The position numbers and the translations under genes are program-made. 35,219 nt of DNA from Prorocentrum cordatum (taxonomy: Eukaryota > Sar > Dinophyceae > Prorocentrales > Prorocentraceae): NCBI GenBank assembly GCA_963575745.1, contig CAUYUJ010016351.1:247563-282781 (forward strand). The letters run 5' to 3'. This document shows positions 1 to 8,423 of this stretch, one piece after another. Within the stretch, counting starts at the first letter, position 1, and the number at the start of each line of letters is the position of its first letter. The notes beneath the pieces were generated by a model, which worked only from the letters and a program-made list of their open reading frames with translations, had not been told where the DNA came from and did not search any database.

Positions 1-330
1 TGTGTCATGTTGAATCGTGCGCGGTCTTCTCTCAAGTTTTGTGGCAGGTTGAACGCTCGGAACTCTTGCAAGAGCAGAATGTATTGAGGGGGCATGCAGG
101 TAGTCCAGAGCTCGAGGGTATCAGCATGTGTGTCGGCCTATCTCGCCAAGTCTATGTAGTGGCTTGTGGCGTATTTTTCTCAGGTTGCCACCGTGGTGAC
201 CGTTTTTCGATATTCAGGGTATAGTGTTATACACGGTTCTGGTTGTTCCAGTTTCAGATGCGACTTGGGTTCTCACGGGGTGTCTAAGTGTTGAACGGCT
301 GATAAATGTCACTAAAGTCCGTTGGCGATT
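1..330. other. Unassigned left edge
   Basis: No gene is recognised here. Two short open frames (39-224 and 224-493, + strand) have no recognisable motif, and the second runs into the satellite array. The stretch is GT-rich on the + strand, like the array that follows, and may be decayed satellite. Confidence 0.4.
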
Positions 331-655
331 CTTGTGTGGGAGTCGTTCGGGCTCCTACGGGTGTGACCAGGTCGGGCGCCTCGTTCTGATGTGGTCTCCT
401 CTCCTGGTTTTCCGTCGTTCGGGCCTATCTTTCTGTGGGACTCGTTTGGGCTCCTTGTGGTGTGAGTCCTTCGGCCTCCACGTCCTTGTGTGAGTGGTTC
501 GGGCCCCTCCTTGCGTGTAGGTCGTTGGGGCTCATCGTGGTGTGAGTGGTTCGAGCCTTTTCGTCCTGGTGGGAGTTGTGCGGGGTTTTCCTTGTGTGAG
601 TCGTTCGGGCGCCTCGTGGTGTGACTCGTTATGGACGTTCGTCTTGGTGTGAGTC
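331..655 (+). repeat. Satellite array 1 (25-28 bp units), degenerate
   Basis: Imperfect tandem copies of the core GTGAGTCGTTCGGGC are separated by 10-13 bp linkers. This is the most diverged of the arrays in the window: many cores carry substitutions such as gtgagtggttcgg or gtgagtcgtgcgg. It is bounded on the right by the flank sequence described at 661-775. Confidence 0.85.
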
Positions 656-660
656 GGTTG

Positions 661-775
661 TGCCGCTCTGCGCGTGTTAATCGTCAGAGCGCTGTACAAG
701 CGCATGTGTAATGTCGCTTTAATGGACGCGTCTGGTCACGTTGCTAGCGGGCCCCATGCGTCTCCGCGTTCGCCA
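661..775 (+). repeat. Right flank of satellite array, copy 1
   Basis: The stretch shares ordered blocks with 26108-26215, including agagcgctgtac and, about 65 bp later, ctagcg-gcccc followed by catgcgtc. Both copies follow immediately after a satellite array in the same orientation. The array therefore appears to have moved or been copied as a larger unit with a defined right side. Confidence 0.65.
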
Positions 776-1160
776 GTGAGTGCAATAATCAGTATAACGC
801 AAGTCGCCGTGATAAGCAATTCAAGTGATTATATGTAAACATATTGCACAGGTGGTCCCTGGTAGAATTTGAATCGGTCGTTCCGCCTTTCGTCTTTCTT
901 TTCGTTCTCGTTATCGGAGTTCTTCTCGTGCGTTCTTGCAGGATTTAACGTGAATTGTTTGGTTCAACACGCCCAAGGCCCAGGAGGGCCTAGGAGGCTC
1001 ATAAATTTCGCGCGGGGGCTTGAAAAACGCCCCGAGGAAATCGAGACGGAATGCGTTTCACGATGGCGCGGCCTCGGGTTTGTAGGTTTGGGTGAGTCGG
1101 TTGGTTAAATTTCCCAGGGTGGGATGCGGTCGCGTGAGGCCCCAAGAGTCTCGGAAGAAT
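776..1160. other. Unassigned interval
   Basis: No motif-bearing gene is seen. The 79-codon frame at 869-1108 on the + strand has no recognisable domain. The interval separates array 1 from the leader of the first mobile-element copy. Confidence 0.4.
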
Positions 1161-1164
1161 TGCT

Positions 1165-1345
1165 ACGAGGGTATGAAGGGCCTCATGATTGGCCGAAATC
1201 CCTAGGAGCTCCAGCGTTGTGGACGCTGTGTCCATTTTGGCTCACAGCATTGTTGGGTGGATGTGAGCTCAGCTCCGCCTATCAGCCAACATTTCCTTTT
1301 CCAGCTTTCCTCGCGGTCGGCATGGGGAGGTTCACGAGGACAATT
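1165..1345 (+). repeat. Leader repeat, copy 1 (short element E1)
   Basis: This is collinear with 4045-4200. Shared blocks include ggcctcatgat, ccagcgttgt, ccattttggctcacag, gtgagctcagctccgcctatcagc, and a final gcggtcggcatgg. Bases 1226-1247 resemble the dinoflagellate spliced leader (ccattttggctca, then ag). The tgtgagctcagctccgcc motif at 1262-1279 is the leader motif found upstream of several other genes in the window. It marks the 5' side of the deleted element. Confidence 0.8.
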
Positions 1346-1349
1346 TCGT

Positions 1350-1760
1350 TCGCATGTCCATCGTGTGCAGCAGGAACCCCTTCACGGACAGGGATGCCCG
1401 CTGGCGCGTAGAATTCGATGGCTTTGGGCATGATGGTGGGGATGATAATTGTACGCTTTACGATCGAGTATGGGCATCCAGGGCCATGCTCTTAGCGCAG
1501 GCTGTCGAGGCAGTCGCATTCCTAGCCCTCGCGCGAGCCCAGATCTCTTGGAAGCAGCCCATCCGAGCGGAATGTCTATGTTGGAACGGTTGCGCCGAGA
1601 GAGGAGTACGCTACGCGCATCAGGGGCAGTGGATCACGAGCAGGTTTTTCTCTTGTGCGGTATCGTACTGATCTGCAAGAGCTGGGGAGGTGGACGAGAT
1701 GCATGGATTGCGCGCGCGAGATCGGCACGCTGCCTTGTCGGTCTGCGCTGGCTCTAAGGA
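1350..1760 (+). pseudogene. Internally deleted relic of the SF1 helicase gene
   Basis: Two pieces of the gene at 4264-8423 are joined here. Bases 1350-1612 match about 5107-5388: the protein reads SIVC...TDRDA-WRVE-DG in both, followed by DNA-level similarity around gcaggctgtcgag. Bases 1617-1760 match 8008-8170, with FLL-GIV-ICKSW in both. About 0.9 kb of the gene start and about 2.6 kb covering every helicase motif are missing. Reading frames shift within the block, so no functional helicase can be made. This is a non-autonomous or decayed copy of the neighbour. Confidence 0.75.
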
Positions 1761-2415
1761 GAATCTCGCCAGACCATTCAATGTGCAAGCGGTGTGTGGG
1801 CGTGATGACTGGAAGAGGAGCCTGACCTCGCATAATCACGGGTGTACTGCTTGCGCAGAAGTTTTTGAGGAAGGAGGGTCGGTCGCGGGGATTATGGGGG
1901 ACCATCGGTATTCCGATAAAGATCTCGTGTGCCCGGGCTGCGCAGAGCGAGGGATCGCGCCTGGCAACATCGACGAGCACCAGTGCGAAGATTGCTTGGC
2001 GCACTTGGCCAGCGTCGCGTTCGACAAGCACGTGCTGTATCATGCGAAGAGGCGGGAGAACGCCCGTTTGGTGTTGCCGGACTGTCAGACGATGCTGCGG
2101 TGCGGAGCGTGTACGACGGTTCGCGAGCTGAAATCTGATCGCAAGTTTCACGCGTTTTCGTCTGGGCACATTGGCAGCTCTTGCTCGGCGGGGGCGCTCA
2201 GATTTGCCGTTTGTTTGCTACGGAAGTTGCCGGAGCAGGAGCGTTTTTGGCGCGTAGCAGTGATGTTGCTGGAAGACGTCGACGGCGACGAACTTGAAAA
2301 CGCCGAAAGCGGCGACGACGGCCACGACCACGACGACTACGACGACGATGACTGTCGACGACGACGCCGACGACGACGACGTCGACGACGACCACGACGA
2401 AGACGCCGACGCTGA
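1699..2415 (+). CDS. Cys-rich zinc-ribbon-like hypothetical protein
   Basis: The frame contains four Cys-x2-Cys pairs, with first Cys codons at 1843, 1930, 1984 and 2101. Between them lie a conserved-looking stretch with FDKHVLYHAKRR and a Cys in LPDCQT. This layout suggests a treble-clef or zinc-ribbon fold, perhaps nucleic-acid binding as in Stc1-like domains, but the family is not identified. The first ATG in frame is 1699; it overlaps the helicase relic, and the true start is unknown. From about 2206 the frame enters the shared 3' module and then the (GAC)n tract, so its Asp/Arg-run C-terminus is probably not real protein. The neighbouring long element has no counterpart of the Cys-rich part, so this is extra cargo in the deleted copy. 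Confidence 0.4.
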   Translation: MHGLRARDRHAALSVCAGSKENLARPFNVQAVCGRDDWKRSLTSHNHGCTACAEVFEEGGSVAGIMGDHRYSDKDLVCPGCAERGIAPGNIDEHQCEDCLAHLASVAFDKHVLYHAKRRENARLVLPDCQTMLRCGACTTVRELKSDRKFHAFSSGHIGSSCSAGALRFAVCLLRKLPEQERFWRVAVMLLEDVDGDELENAESGDDGHDHDDYDDDDCRRRRRRRRRRRRPRRRRRR

Positions 2416-2515
2416 GGACGGCGACGACGACGACGACGACGAGCCTACGAGGACGTCGTCGAGACAGCGACGACGACGACTACAACGACAACGTGAATGG
2501 CGACGTCGGCGACGC
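2310..2515 (+). repeat. (GAC)n / (CGA)n trinucleotide tract
   Basis: A dense run of GAC/CGA triplets with scattered interruptions gives spurious Asp-, Arg- or Thr-rich open frames on one strand and Ser/Val runs on the other. It is shared in position with the tract at 8541-8690. Confidence 0.9.
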
Positions 2516-3170
2516 TGACGCCACGTCGACGACAGGCGGGGCAGTCCTGGTAGCGGCGTCACCCTGGAGGGCGAGCGGAGCGCTCGCGGCCATTCTGGTT
2601 GTGTTTCGATGCGGCAGCGTTGCCGAGTATGGTTATATCGGGCATGACCGTATGGGCTCGCCGCTTTTTGTCATGATTGTGTTTCACTCCTTGCTCCATT
2701 GGGCTCTCTTTCGTGGCAGGAGCGTTGTTGCGGTGAACGCCCGGCGTCGCGCAGGCAGCACTGTCGCCGCGGGATGTTCCAGATACGCCCACGAGGAGAT
2801 TGTATTTGCATGTTCCGCTCCCTTTCGGAATCAGGACCCTCTTCTGTCAAATACATACGCGCGCATATATGCCAAACATACTCGCAGAACATACATACAC
2901 ATCCATAATAATGAAAGAACACAAGCATCCGCACAATGTGAAGTGCCCCTCTCGCTGCCGTGGGTGGTCGATCGGGCGCTCGCCAGGTCTGGAAGTTGAA
3001 TCCTCGATGCGTCGTTTACTGCGTTCGCGCGCAGAAGGCGCGTCGAGCGTTAGGCACTCTGTTGGCTGAAGTGCTCCAGACCTGATTCATCAGAGCAAGG
3101 AAAAAAACAAAGCAGGACGAAGGCCTCCCCGAAGGTAGCAGGTTGATAGAGCCTCGGGAGGGCCTCCACA

Positions 3171-3220
3171 GATAATGGAAGAGTTCAGTTGTCTGTGCGA
3201 TGCAGATATGTAATCGTTGT
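3171..3220 (+). repeat. Left flank of satellite array, copy 1
   Basis: The block agataatg-aagagttc...tgtgcg-tgcagatatgt precedes array 2. Similar blocks precede arrays at 9398-9445, 9807-9855 and 25431-25480, always in the same orientation relative to the satellite. Confidence 0.75.
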
Positions 3221-3239
3221 GGTTCCTCCTGACGTAAGC

Positions 3240-4044
3240 TGTCGGGGGCTCTCGTCCTTCCTGGTGTGAGTCGTTCGGGCCCCTCATTGTGTGCGAGTTG
3301 TTCGGACTCATCGTGGTGTGACTCGTTTGGGCACTTCGCTTCGTGTGCGCCGTTCGGGTTCCTCCTTGTGTGTGAGTCGTTCGGGCTCCTCGTGCTGTGA
3401 ATATTTCGGGCCCCCCGCCCTGGTGTGAGTCGTTCGGGCGCCTCTTTGCGTGTGAGGCGTTCGGGGTCGTTGTGGTGTGAATCCTTCGGGCCGCTGTTCC
3501 TGGTGTGAGTCGTTCGGGCTCCTCTTTGTGTGTGAGGTGTTCGGGCCTTCATGGCGTGTGTTGTTGGGGCAACTTGTCCTGCGGTGAGTCGTTCGCGCTA
3601 TCCTAGGGTGTTAGTCGTTCGGACGTTTCGTGGTGTGGGAAACATTTGGGGTTTCCCTGGTGTGAGTCGGTCGGAGTCTTCGTCCTGGTGTGAGTCGTGC
3701 GGGTTTTTCCTCGTGTGTGAGTCGCTCGCTCTCCTTGGGTGTCAGTCATCTGGGCCCGTCGTCCTGGTTAGGGTCGTTCGGGGTCCTCTTTGTGTCTGAG
3801 TCGTTCGGCTTCTTCGAGGCGTGAGTAGTTCGGGCTTCGTGGTCTTGTGGGAGTCGTTCGGGTTTCTCCGTGTGCGTGAGTCGTTCGGGATCTTCTTGGA
3901 GCGAGTCTTTCGGGCCCCTTGTCGTGGTGCGAGTCGTTCGGGCCTCTCCTTGTGAGTGGGTCTCTCGGGTTCCTCGTGGTGTTCGTCGTTCGGGACCTTC
4001 GTCCTGGTGTGAGTCGTTCGGGCTCCTCCTTGCGTGTGAGTCGT
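3240..4044 (+). repeat. Satellite array 2
   Basis: Tandem core GTGAGTCGTTCGGGC alternates with three linker types: tcctcgtggt, ccctcgtcctggt and gcctccttgcgt. A full three-linker cycle is about 80 bp (27+25+28), a higher-order repeat. The array sits exactly between the short element (ending near 3240) and the leader of the long element (starting about 4045). Confidence 0.9.
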
Positions 4045-4200
4045 GAATGGCCTCATGATGGGCCCAAATCCATAGATGCTTCAGCGTTGTCGTCGCTGTT
4101 GCCATTCTGGCTCAAGGTGTTGCGGTGTGGTTGTGAGCTTAGCTCCGCCTATCAGCACTCTCTTGTGCCCTCCTTCTTTCCTTGCGGTCGGCATGGAGAG
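4045..4200 (+). repeat. Leader repeat, copy 2, upstream of the SF1 helicase gene
   Basis: Contains the best spliced-leader-like sequence of the window at 4096-4117: ctgttgccattctggctcaa then gg, which differs from the dinoflagellate leader end at about three positions. The leader motif tgtgagcttagctccgcc follows at 4132-4149. Both lie 115-170 bp upstream of the proposed helicase start at 4264. The ATG at 4192 sits in the conserved gcggtcggcatgg block. Confidence 0.8.
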
Positions 4201-4263
4201 GTGCCCGTACGCCTTTGTAACCTCGTTAGCACCGCGGCCCCTTGGAGCGAGCAGGACGAGGGC

Positions 4264-7086
4264 ATGGATTTCGAGGAGTTCACGGTGAACACGTTTGGAT
4301 CATCTCTCGATGGTTGTGTTCCGTCGGGAAGTCAAGATGCAGAATTTAGCTGCGCTCATCCGGCTCGGAACGGGTCGAATTGCTTGCTCAAGGGTCGTGC
4401 CGCTTGCCATTTTCCAGATGCTGTTGAGACTCCGCGTGTCATTCTTGCAGTTCGTGGCGCATGGATAAAGCGTGGCGAGGCTGACGTCATCCACAGTGCA
4501 TTGCTTCGCAAGCAAGTCTTGAAGTTTTGGGTGGCTGTGCGTGCCGAGGAGGAGGTGGTGATTCCTCTTTCATTTGGCAACGATCGAGCGTCGCCATATC
4601 GCCGTCGCCCTGCAGACATTGCGGATTGCCTACCGCCAGAGCTTGTTCGTTTAATCAAACTGAACGCCGAGAGAGCAATAGACTTCGCGGAGGAGGCCCT
4701 CGCGCAGAAATTCGCTCACCTTACCAAGAAGCCGAGGCAGGATGGCAACGGTGAGCTGAACTGCACGAGGAAACTCGTCGCACAGTTAGGCACGAAGGTT
4801 GTGCCTCCTCCGGAGCGCCCCAGCACTTCGTGGAAAGCTTGCGGTGACACGGTGTTTGCGCCCGCAGATATCCTGGCTCGGCAGTGCAGTTGCGCCCGTT
4901 TGGTGAAGTTCGCCGTGCACATGTCCGTGGACTGTTGCGGTTTGGGGCCCAGCAACGTGGCTCGCAAGACCAGGTTCAACTTTGAGAACGAGATCGTGCC
5001 GGCCCTGCTGCATGCTGCGAAGGGCAAGTTGCTGTGCGAACTGCGGGCGGGGTCTGTTCGCAACGAGGATGTGGTGCGTCTGAAGGTTCACGAAGACAAT
5101 CTCGGTTCTGCATCCATCGTTTGCAACATGAACACGTACACTGACAGGGATGCTGTCTGGCGCGTAGAGGTCGACGGCGACTTCGCAATTGACAAACATC
5201 GCATGCTTAGGATGATAAGTACGCGCGTACTGTCGAACATGGGACCTCGGGGCAATGCGCTTAGCGCAGGCTGTCGAGACATTCGCATGGCCAGCCCGCA
5301 TGTTAGCCCAGATATCCTGGAAGCCGCTTACCGGAGCGGAACGCTTCATGTCGTAATGGCTGCGCCGAGGAAAGATTCCGCCACCCGCATCACTCTGGAG
5401 CCAGAGGTGGATGAAGAGGGAGAGTATCTCGGCGTTCTCCTTGAATGGGTTGGGAACCGAGTATACCAGCATGATGCACTTGTTCACAGCGCTACTGCGG
5501 AGAATACTCTTGGGCTGGGTTCTTTGCGATCTGCTTTTTCCATACTGCAACCTTGGTCTGGCTCGTCAGTCGCAGTGGGGAATGTGCTTAAGGACAGAGT
5601 GTCTCCATCGTCTCCTTTCATCCAGTCGGTATTGCGCAGGCGGTGCATTCAGCTGTCGGACGATCAGAAGCGACGCATGGAGATTATCAGCTCCTCGGAC
5701 AATCATCACTTAATGATCCAGGCTTTCGCTGGTACTGGAAAGTCGCTGCTGCTGTCTTTGCTGGTGGAGACAGCTTTGGAGCACGTCAACAGACAAAATG
5801 GCGCAGTGATGATCGTGACTCCTTCGCACAATCTGCGTGACTCTATATTACAAGGTCCGGATTTCCTAGAGAAGGTGTTTGTTGCAAATGATTTCGGGCC
5901 CCGAGTTGTTTGGCTTGGGCGCCCTTCAGATGCCCCCGCGGCGTTGAACACATGGGAAAACAAAGTTGCGGACTTGGTGAATGAACAACTGCACTCATTG
6001 CGCGCACAGGTGCAAGAGCTGGAAGCCTTGCAGTTACGTCCTGCTTTTCAGAGTACCATGGAGTTCCGCATCTCCTGGAAGGACTTGCCAGCGGCCTGTT
6101 CTGTCGTGGTTGGGGACGCTGAGTTCGCGGCGTTGGAGGTGTTCCGCGACCTTGCTCGCCAACATATGTTACAGATCTTCGGCATCAAGCGGAAAAGGGC
6201 GGAGCTCTGGGAGAACGTCATCAAAGAAGGCATTAACGGTTACCTCATCGTGTCTACAATGGATTATTTCGTCAAGTGGCGGGCGGGAGCTATTAAAGGA
6301 TATCTGAATCGTTTGTTGGCTCGTCTGGAGATCAGCCTTTTCTGCATGGAAGAGTTTGAGTCTTACGACGTTTCCCAGGTGGTGGCTGCCTTGGCGAACG
6401 TGTCTGTACAGACTCTGCTCATGGTAGGGGGCCAGCATCAGAGAGTGGAAAATGTCGGTGGCCGGCGTTCTCGTTCCACCGTCGGCTCTGACAGCCCGGA
6501 CGGCGCGCTCCCTTTCGCTCCGCGTGGTCTGGAAGGTGATGGCGAGGATTACACCGCGTTGGCAGTGAGCGTAGCTCAGCCCTCGCAGTCGGCTCTGAGA
6601 AGAAGCGTGGCCGTCCCTGAGGCCCGTCCGTGGTGCGAATGGCGCGTGAAGGCCGAGAATGCAGTTCTTGGCGTTTGCAAAAGGTGCGGCAAGGACGCGT
6701 GCAATTACGTGGCGCGCTGTTTCGACTTTGCGAGCACTTTTGCTTCTGACTCGGCTGTAGCTCGTGACACTAGATTGCAGCGCGTATTCTACGACGGCGG
6801 CCAGTGGTGGAAAAGTCCAGTGCGGGGCGGTGATGAAGTCGATTGGCGCCCTCTCTTGTTCGAATGTTTATGCCGCGCCGTTGCCGCAGATTTGTGTGAT
6901 TATCGGAATCTTCAGCGGGAGGGGGAAGCTTTCCCACGACCCACGGTGCTGATCATCATGCCTCTGAGCAGGTCAGCAATACCGTTGTGTTGTTTCATGC
7001 AAGCTGCTTTCGATGAGTCAGCTCTGGGTCCAGGGGTCGTGCAAGTGCCGCTCCCTTTGAATGTAAGGGGGAGAGCGTTCCTATAG
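4264..7086 (+). CDS. Superfamily-1 DNA/RNA helicase, N-terminal part and motor motifs (frameshifted gene)
   Basis: ATG 4264 is chosen because the frame upstream runs through leader repeat and satellite. The first ~470 residues match nothing I recognise. A Q-motif-like stretch (IQLSDDQKRRMEI) is followed by Walker A AFAGTGKS at 5722-5745 (residues 487-494) and motif Ia (IVTPSHNLRDSI). Motif II reads CMEEFES, with Glu-Glu where Asp-Glu is usual (6349-6354). Motif III is LLMVGGQHQ (6415-6441). A motif IV-like VLIIMPLSR lies near 6950. The order fits UPF1/RecD-type SF1 helicases. A Ser/Gly-rich insert follows motif III. The frame ends at 7086, but motifs V and VI continue in another frame (next entry), so the gene is broken, or the sequence contains an indel. 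It lies in the long element between the leader and the shared 3' module. Confidence 0.6.
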   Translation: MDFEEFTVNTFGSSLDGCVPSGSQDAEFSCAHPARNGSNCLLKGRAACHFPDAVETPRVILAVRGAWIKRGEADVIHSALLRKQVLKFWVAVRAEEEVVIPLSFGNDRASPYRRRPADIADCLPPELVRLIKLNAERAIDFAEEALAQKFAHLTKKPRQDGNGELNCTRKLVAQLGTKVVPPPERPSTSWKACGDTVFAPADILARQCSCARLVKFAVHMSVDCCGLGPSNVARKTRFNFENEIVPALLHAAKGKLLCELRAGSVRNEDVVRLKVHEDNLGSASIVCNMNTYTDRDAVWRVEVDGDFAIDKHRMLRMISTRVLSNMGPRGNALSAGCRDIRMASPHVSPDILEAAYRSGTLHVVMAAPRKDSATRITLEPEVDEEGEYLGVLLEWVGNRVYQHDALVHSATAENTLGLGSLRSAFSILQPWSGSSVAVGNVLKDRVSPSSPFIQSVLRRRCIQLSDDQKRRMEIISSSDNHHLMIQAFAGTGKSLLLSLLVETALEHVNRQNGAVMIVTPSHNLRDSILQGPDFLEKVFVANDFGPRVVWLGRPSDAPAALNTWENKVADLVNEQLHSLRAQVQELEALQLRPAFQSTMEFRISWKDLPAACSVVVGDAEFAALEVFRDLARQHMLQIFGIKRKRAELWENVIKEGINGYLIVSTMDYFVKWRAGAIKGYLNRLLARLEISLFCMEEFESYDVSQVVAALANVSVQTLLMVGGQHQRVENVGGRRSRSTVGSDSPDGALPFAPRGLEGDGEDYTALAVSVAQPSQSALRRSVAVPEARPWCEWRVKAENAVLGVCKRCGKDACNYVARCFDFASTFASDSAVARDTRLQRVFYDGGQWWKSPVRGGDEVDWRPLLFECLCRAVAADLCDYRNLQREGEAFPRPTVLIIMPLSRSAIPLCCFMQAAFDESALGPGVVQVPLPLNVRGRAFL

Positions 7087-8423
7087 TTCACTGCGTGCGG
7101 CATCGTCGCACAGTAGATGCCGAGGATCAATGCGCTGGGACGCAAAGGAACTTGAACCAAGAGTACATCAACGTGACGCGCGGGGTGATGAAGACTTGCA
7201 TGTGGGTAGAGGAACAACCTTTCGGGCATCCAGGAAGGCCCCGCGAGGCTCGCCATGAGTATGTCGGTGGTGGCTCGAAGGACGAACACATCTGGGATAA
7301 CTACCTGCCGTGGGGCATTCTCGAAGAACGGCAGAATATTCAAGCGACGTATCACGACTGCTTCGGAGTCTGGCTTCTGCATGATGCTGTTCGTCGTGCG
7401 CAGCGCATCGCTCATGATGTGTGGTGGAAGCTGGAGCGGAACCAGATTTCCAACTTGCCGACCCTCGGCCAGGGACGTAGCGACTACAAATCCTTCGATG
7501 ATGTCCTGGCGCAAGCAGCTGGCGCAGGTACCTCTCTGGCGCAATTCGTGATCGAGCCTACCAGGTCTCTGCGGACTTTGGGCCATGGTGCGGCAGCCGA
7601 GCGATGGGGCTTGCAGGATATGCGCGGCAAGGTGAGGTGCGATGTGGATTTGAGGAATTGGACTCCAGCCTTGAAGTTCGGCCATTTGTTGCTGCCGTGC
7701 GCCGCTGCAGAGGTGAGCTCCGAAGCAAGCAAAGGCGTGACGCGCCTCTGCTTCCCATTCCTTCATGATCACGCTGGCCTGGAAGTCGAGAGCGCTATAA
7801 CAGCACTCTGCAGCCTGGCCTGGTTTCTGTCGTTCATGCTGGACAAAGATCTTGTGTTGCATGCGCGAGTGAGCAGAGAGCTGCATAACATGCGGGTCAT
7901 TGAAGAAGATGGTGACCTTTGGTTCAACAAGGCCGGCCAGTCCGGACGCAAAGCTACAGCCATTAAGGAGAAGGGCAAGAGCGTCGTCTACATGTATGTT
8001 GGCGGTGGGGCAGTGGACCACGAGCAGTCTTTCCTTTTGGGCGGCATCGTAGTGATCTGCAAGAGCTGGAAGTGGGCGGCTTTGGTGTACTCCGCGGTGA
8101 GAATTGCGGGCCTCGCGTGCGACAATTTACTAGGCCCTTTGGACTCCGCGTTGGTGCTCTGCGACGAGATCGAGCCCAGTGAGTCTACGTCTGATCTTAC
8201 ATCTGCGACGCAATCACCTGTTGATGAATTCCGCACACTGACTGAGGAGACGTGGGCCTCTGTCGGTGAAGTAAGTGAGGTGTTTACGCCCGATGTCGAG
8301 GCGAGCGGGCGCGCAGGAATGGGCGGAAGGCGCGCGCACGCCGACCTGATAGGTATCGAGTTGGCAACACTGCAAGATTCGTTTGAAGCAGATGTGAATG
8401 CTTTGCTCGGCGTGGACGCTTAG
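7041..8423 (+). CDS. SF1 helicase, C-terminal part (motifs V-VI) in a shifted frame
   Basis: In this frame the reading continues as PFECKGES, then IVHCVRHRR, then RNLNQEYINVTRG. These correspond to helicase motif V (KGES region) and motif VI (R-x-N-V-T-R-type). The switch from the upstream frame falls at about 7045-7060, around ctccctttgaatg, with no intron-like gap. About 400 further residues have no recognised domain; they include FLLGGIVVICKSW, which survives in the deleted copy near 1650. The stop at 8421-8423 coincides with the start of the shared 3' module. Joined with the upstream part, the protein would be about 1,390 residues. Confidence 0.55.
   Translation, partial: ASAAPFECKGESVPIVHCVRHRRTVDAEDQCAGTQRNLNQEYINVTRGVMKTCMWVEEQPFGHPGRPREARHEYVGGGSKDEHIWDNYLPWGILEERQNIQATYHDCFGVWLLHDAVRRAQRIAHDVWWKLERNQISNLPTLGQGRSDYKSFDDVLAQAAGAGTSLAQFVIEPTRSLRTLGHGAAAERWGLQDMRGKVRCDVDLRNWTPALKFGHLLLPCAAAEVSSEASKGVTRLCFPFLHDHAGLEVESAITALCSLAWFLSFMLDKDLVLHARVSRELHNMRVIEEDGDLWFNKAGQSGRKATAIKEKGKSVVYMYVGGGAVDHEQSFLLGGIVVICKSWKWAALVYSAVRIAGLACDNLLGPLDSALVLCDEIEPSESTSDLTSATQSPVDEFRTLTEETWASVGEVSEVFTPDVEASGRAGMGGRRAHADLIGIELATLQDSFEADVNALLGVDA

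Larger units (their letters stand above)
2206..3240 (+). repeat. Shared ~1 kb 3' module, copy A
   Basis: Collinear with 8424-9440. Both begin with an A/T-rich block and ctacgg-ag-tgc-ggagcaggagcg. Both then carry gcgtagc, a gacg(c/t)cgacggcgacga (GAC)n tract, gaatggcgacgtcg, and a segment around gcagcgttgc. Next come atcgggcat, gctcgcc-ctttttgt, gtttca-tccttg, gcagcgttgttgcg, and an A-rich tail with aaaaaacaaagcagga. Both end at agataatg-aagagttc next to a satellite array. The copies are diverged, so the duplication is old. No protein motif is evident, and the module probably forms the 3' end of the mobile element. Confidence 0.8.

Noticed and set aside
2218-2562. Ser/Val/Arg-run or Asp-run frames through the (GAC)n tracts (also 8214-8792, 8440-8796 and 8492-9046)
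   Set aside because: Low-complexity triplet repeat, open in several frames at once.
3240-4044. CRISPR-like look: regular short repeats with different spacers
   Set aside because: Linkers are only 10-13 bp, fall into three recurring types, and the repeats vary. No cas-like gene is present, and the context is eukaryotic.
6566-6583. cagtgagcgtagctcagc inside the helicase coding region, nearly identical to the leader motif at 15804; a weaker one at 30431
   Set aside because: Both are in frame within otherwise coherent protein (SVSVAQ, SVGVAQ), with no leader context, so treated as chance or codon-level similarity.
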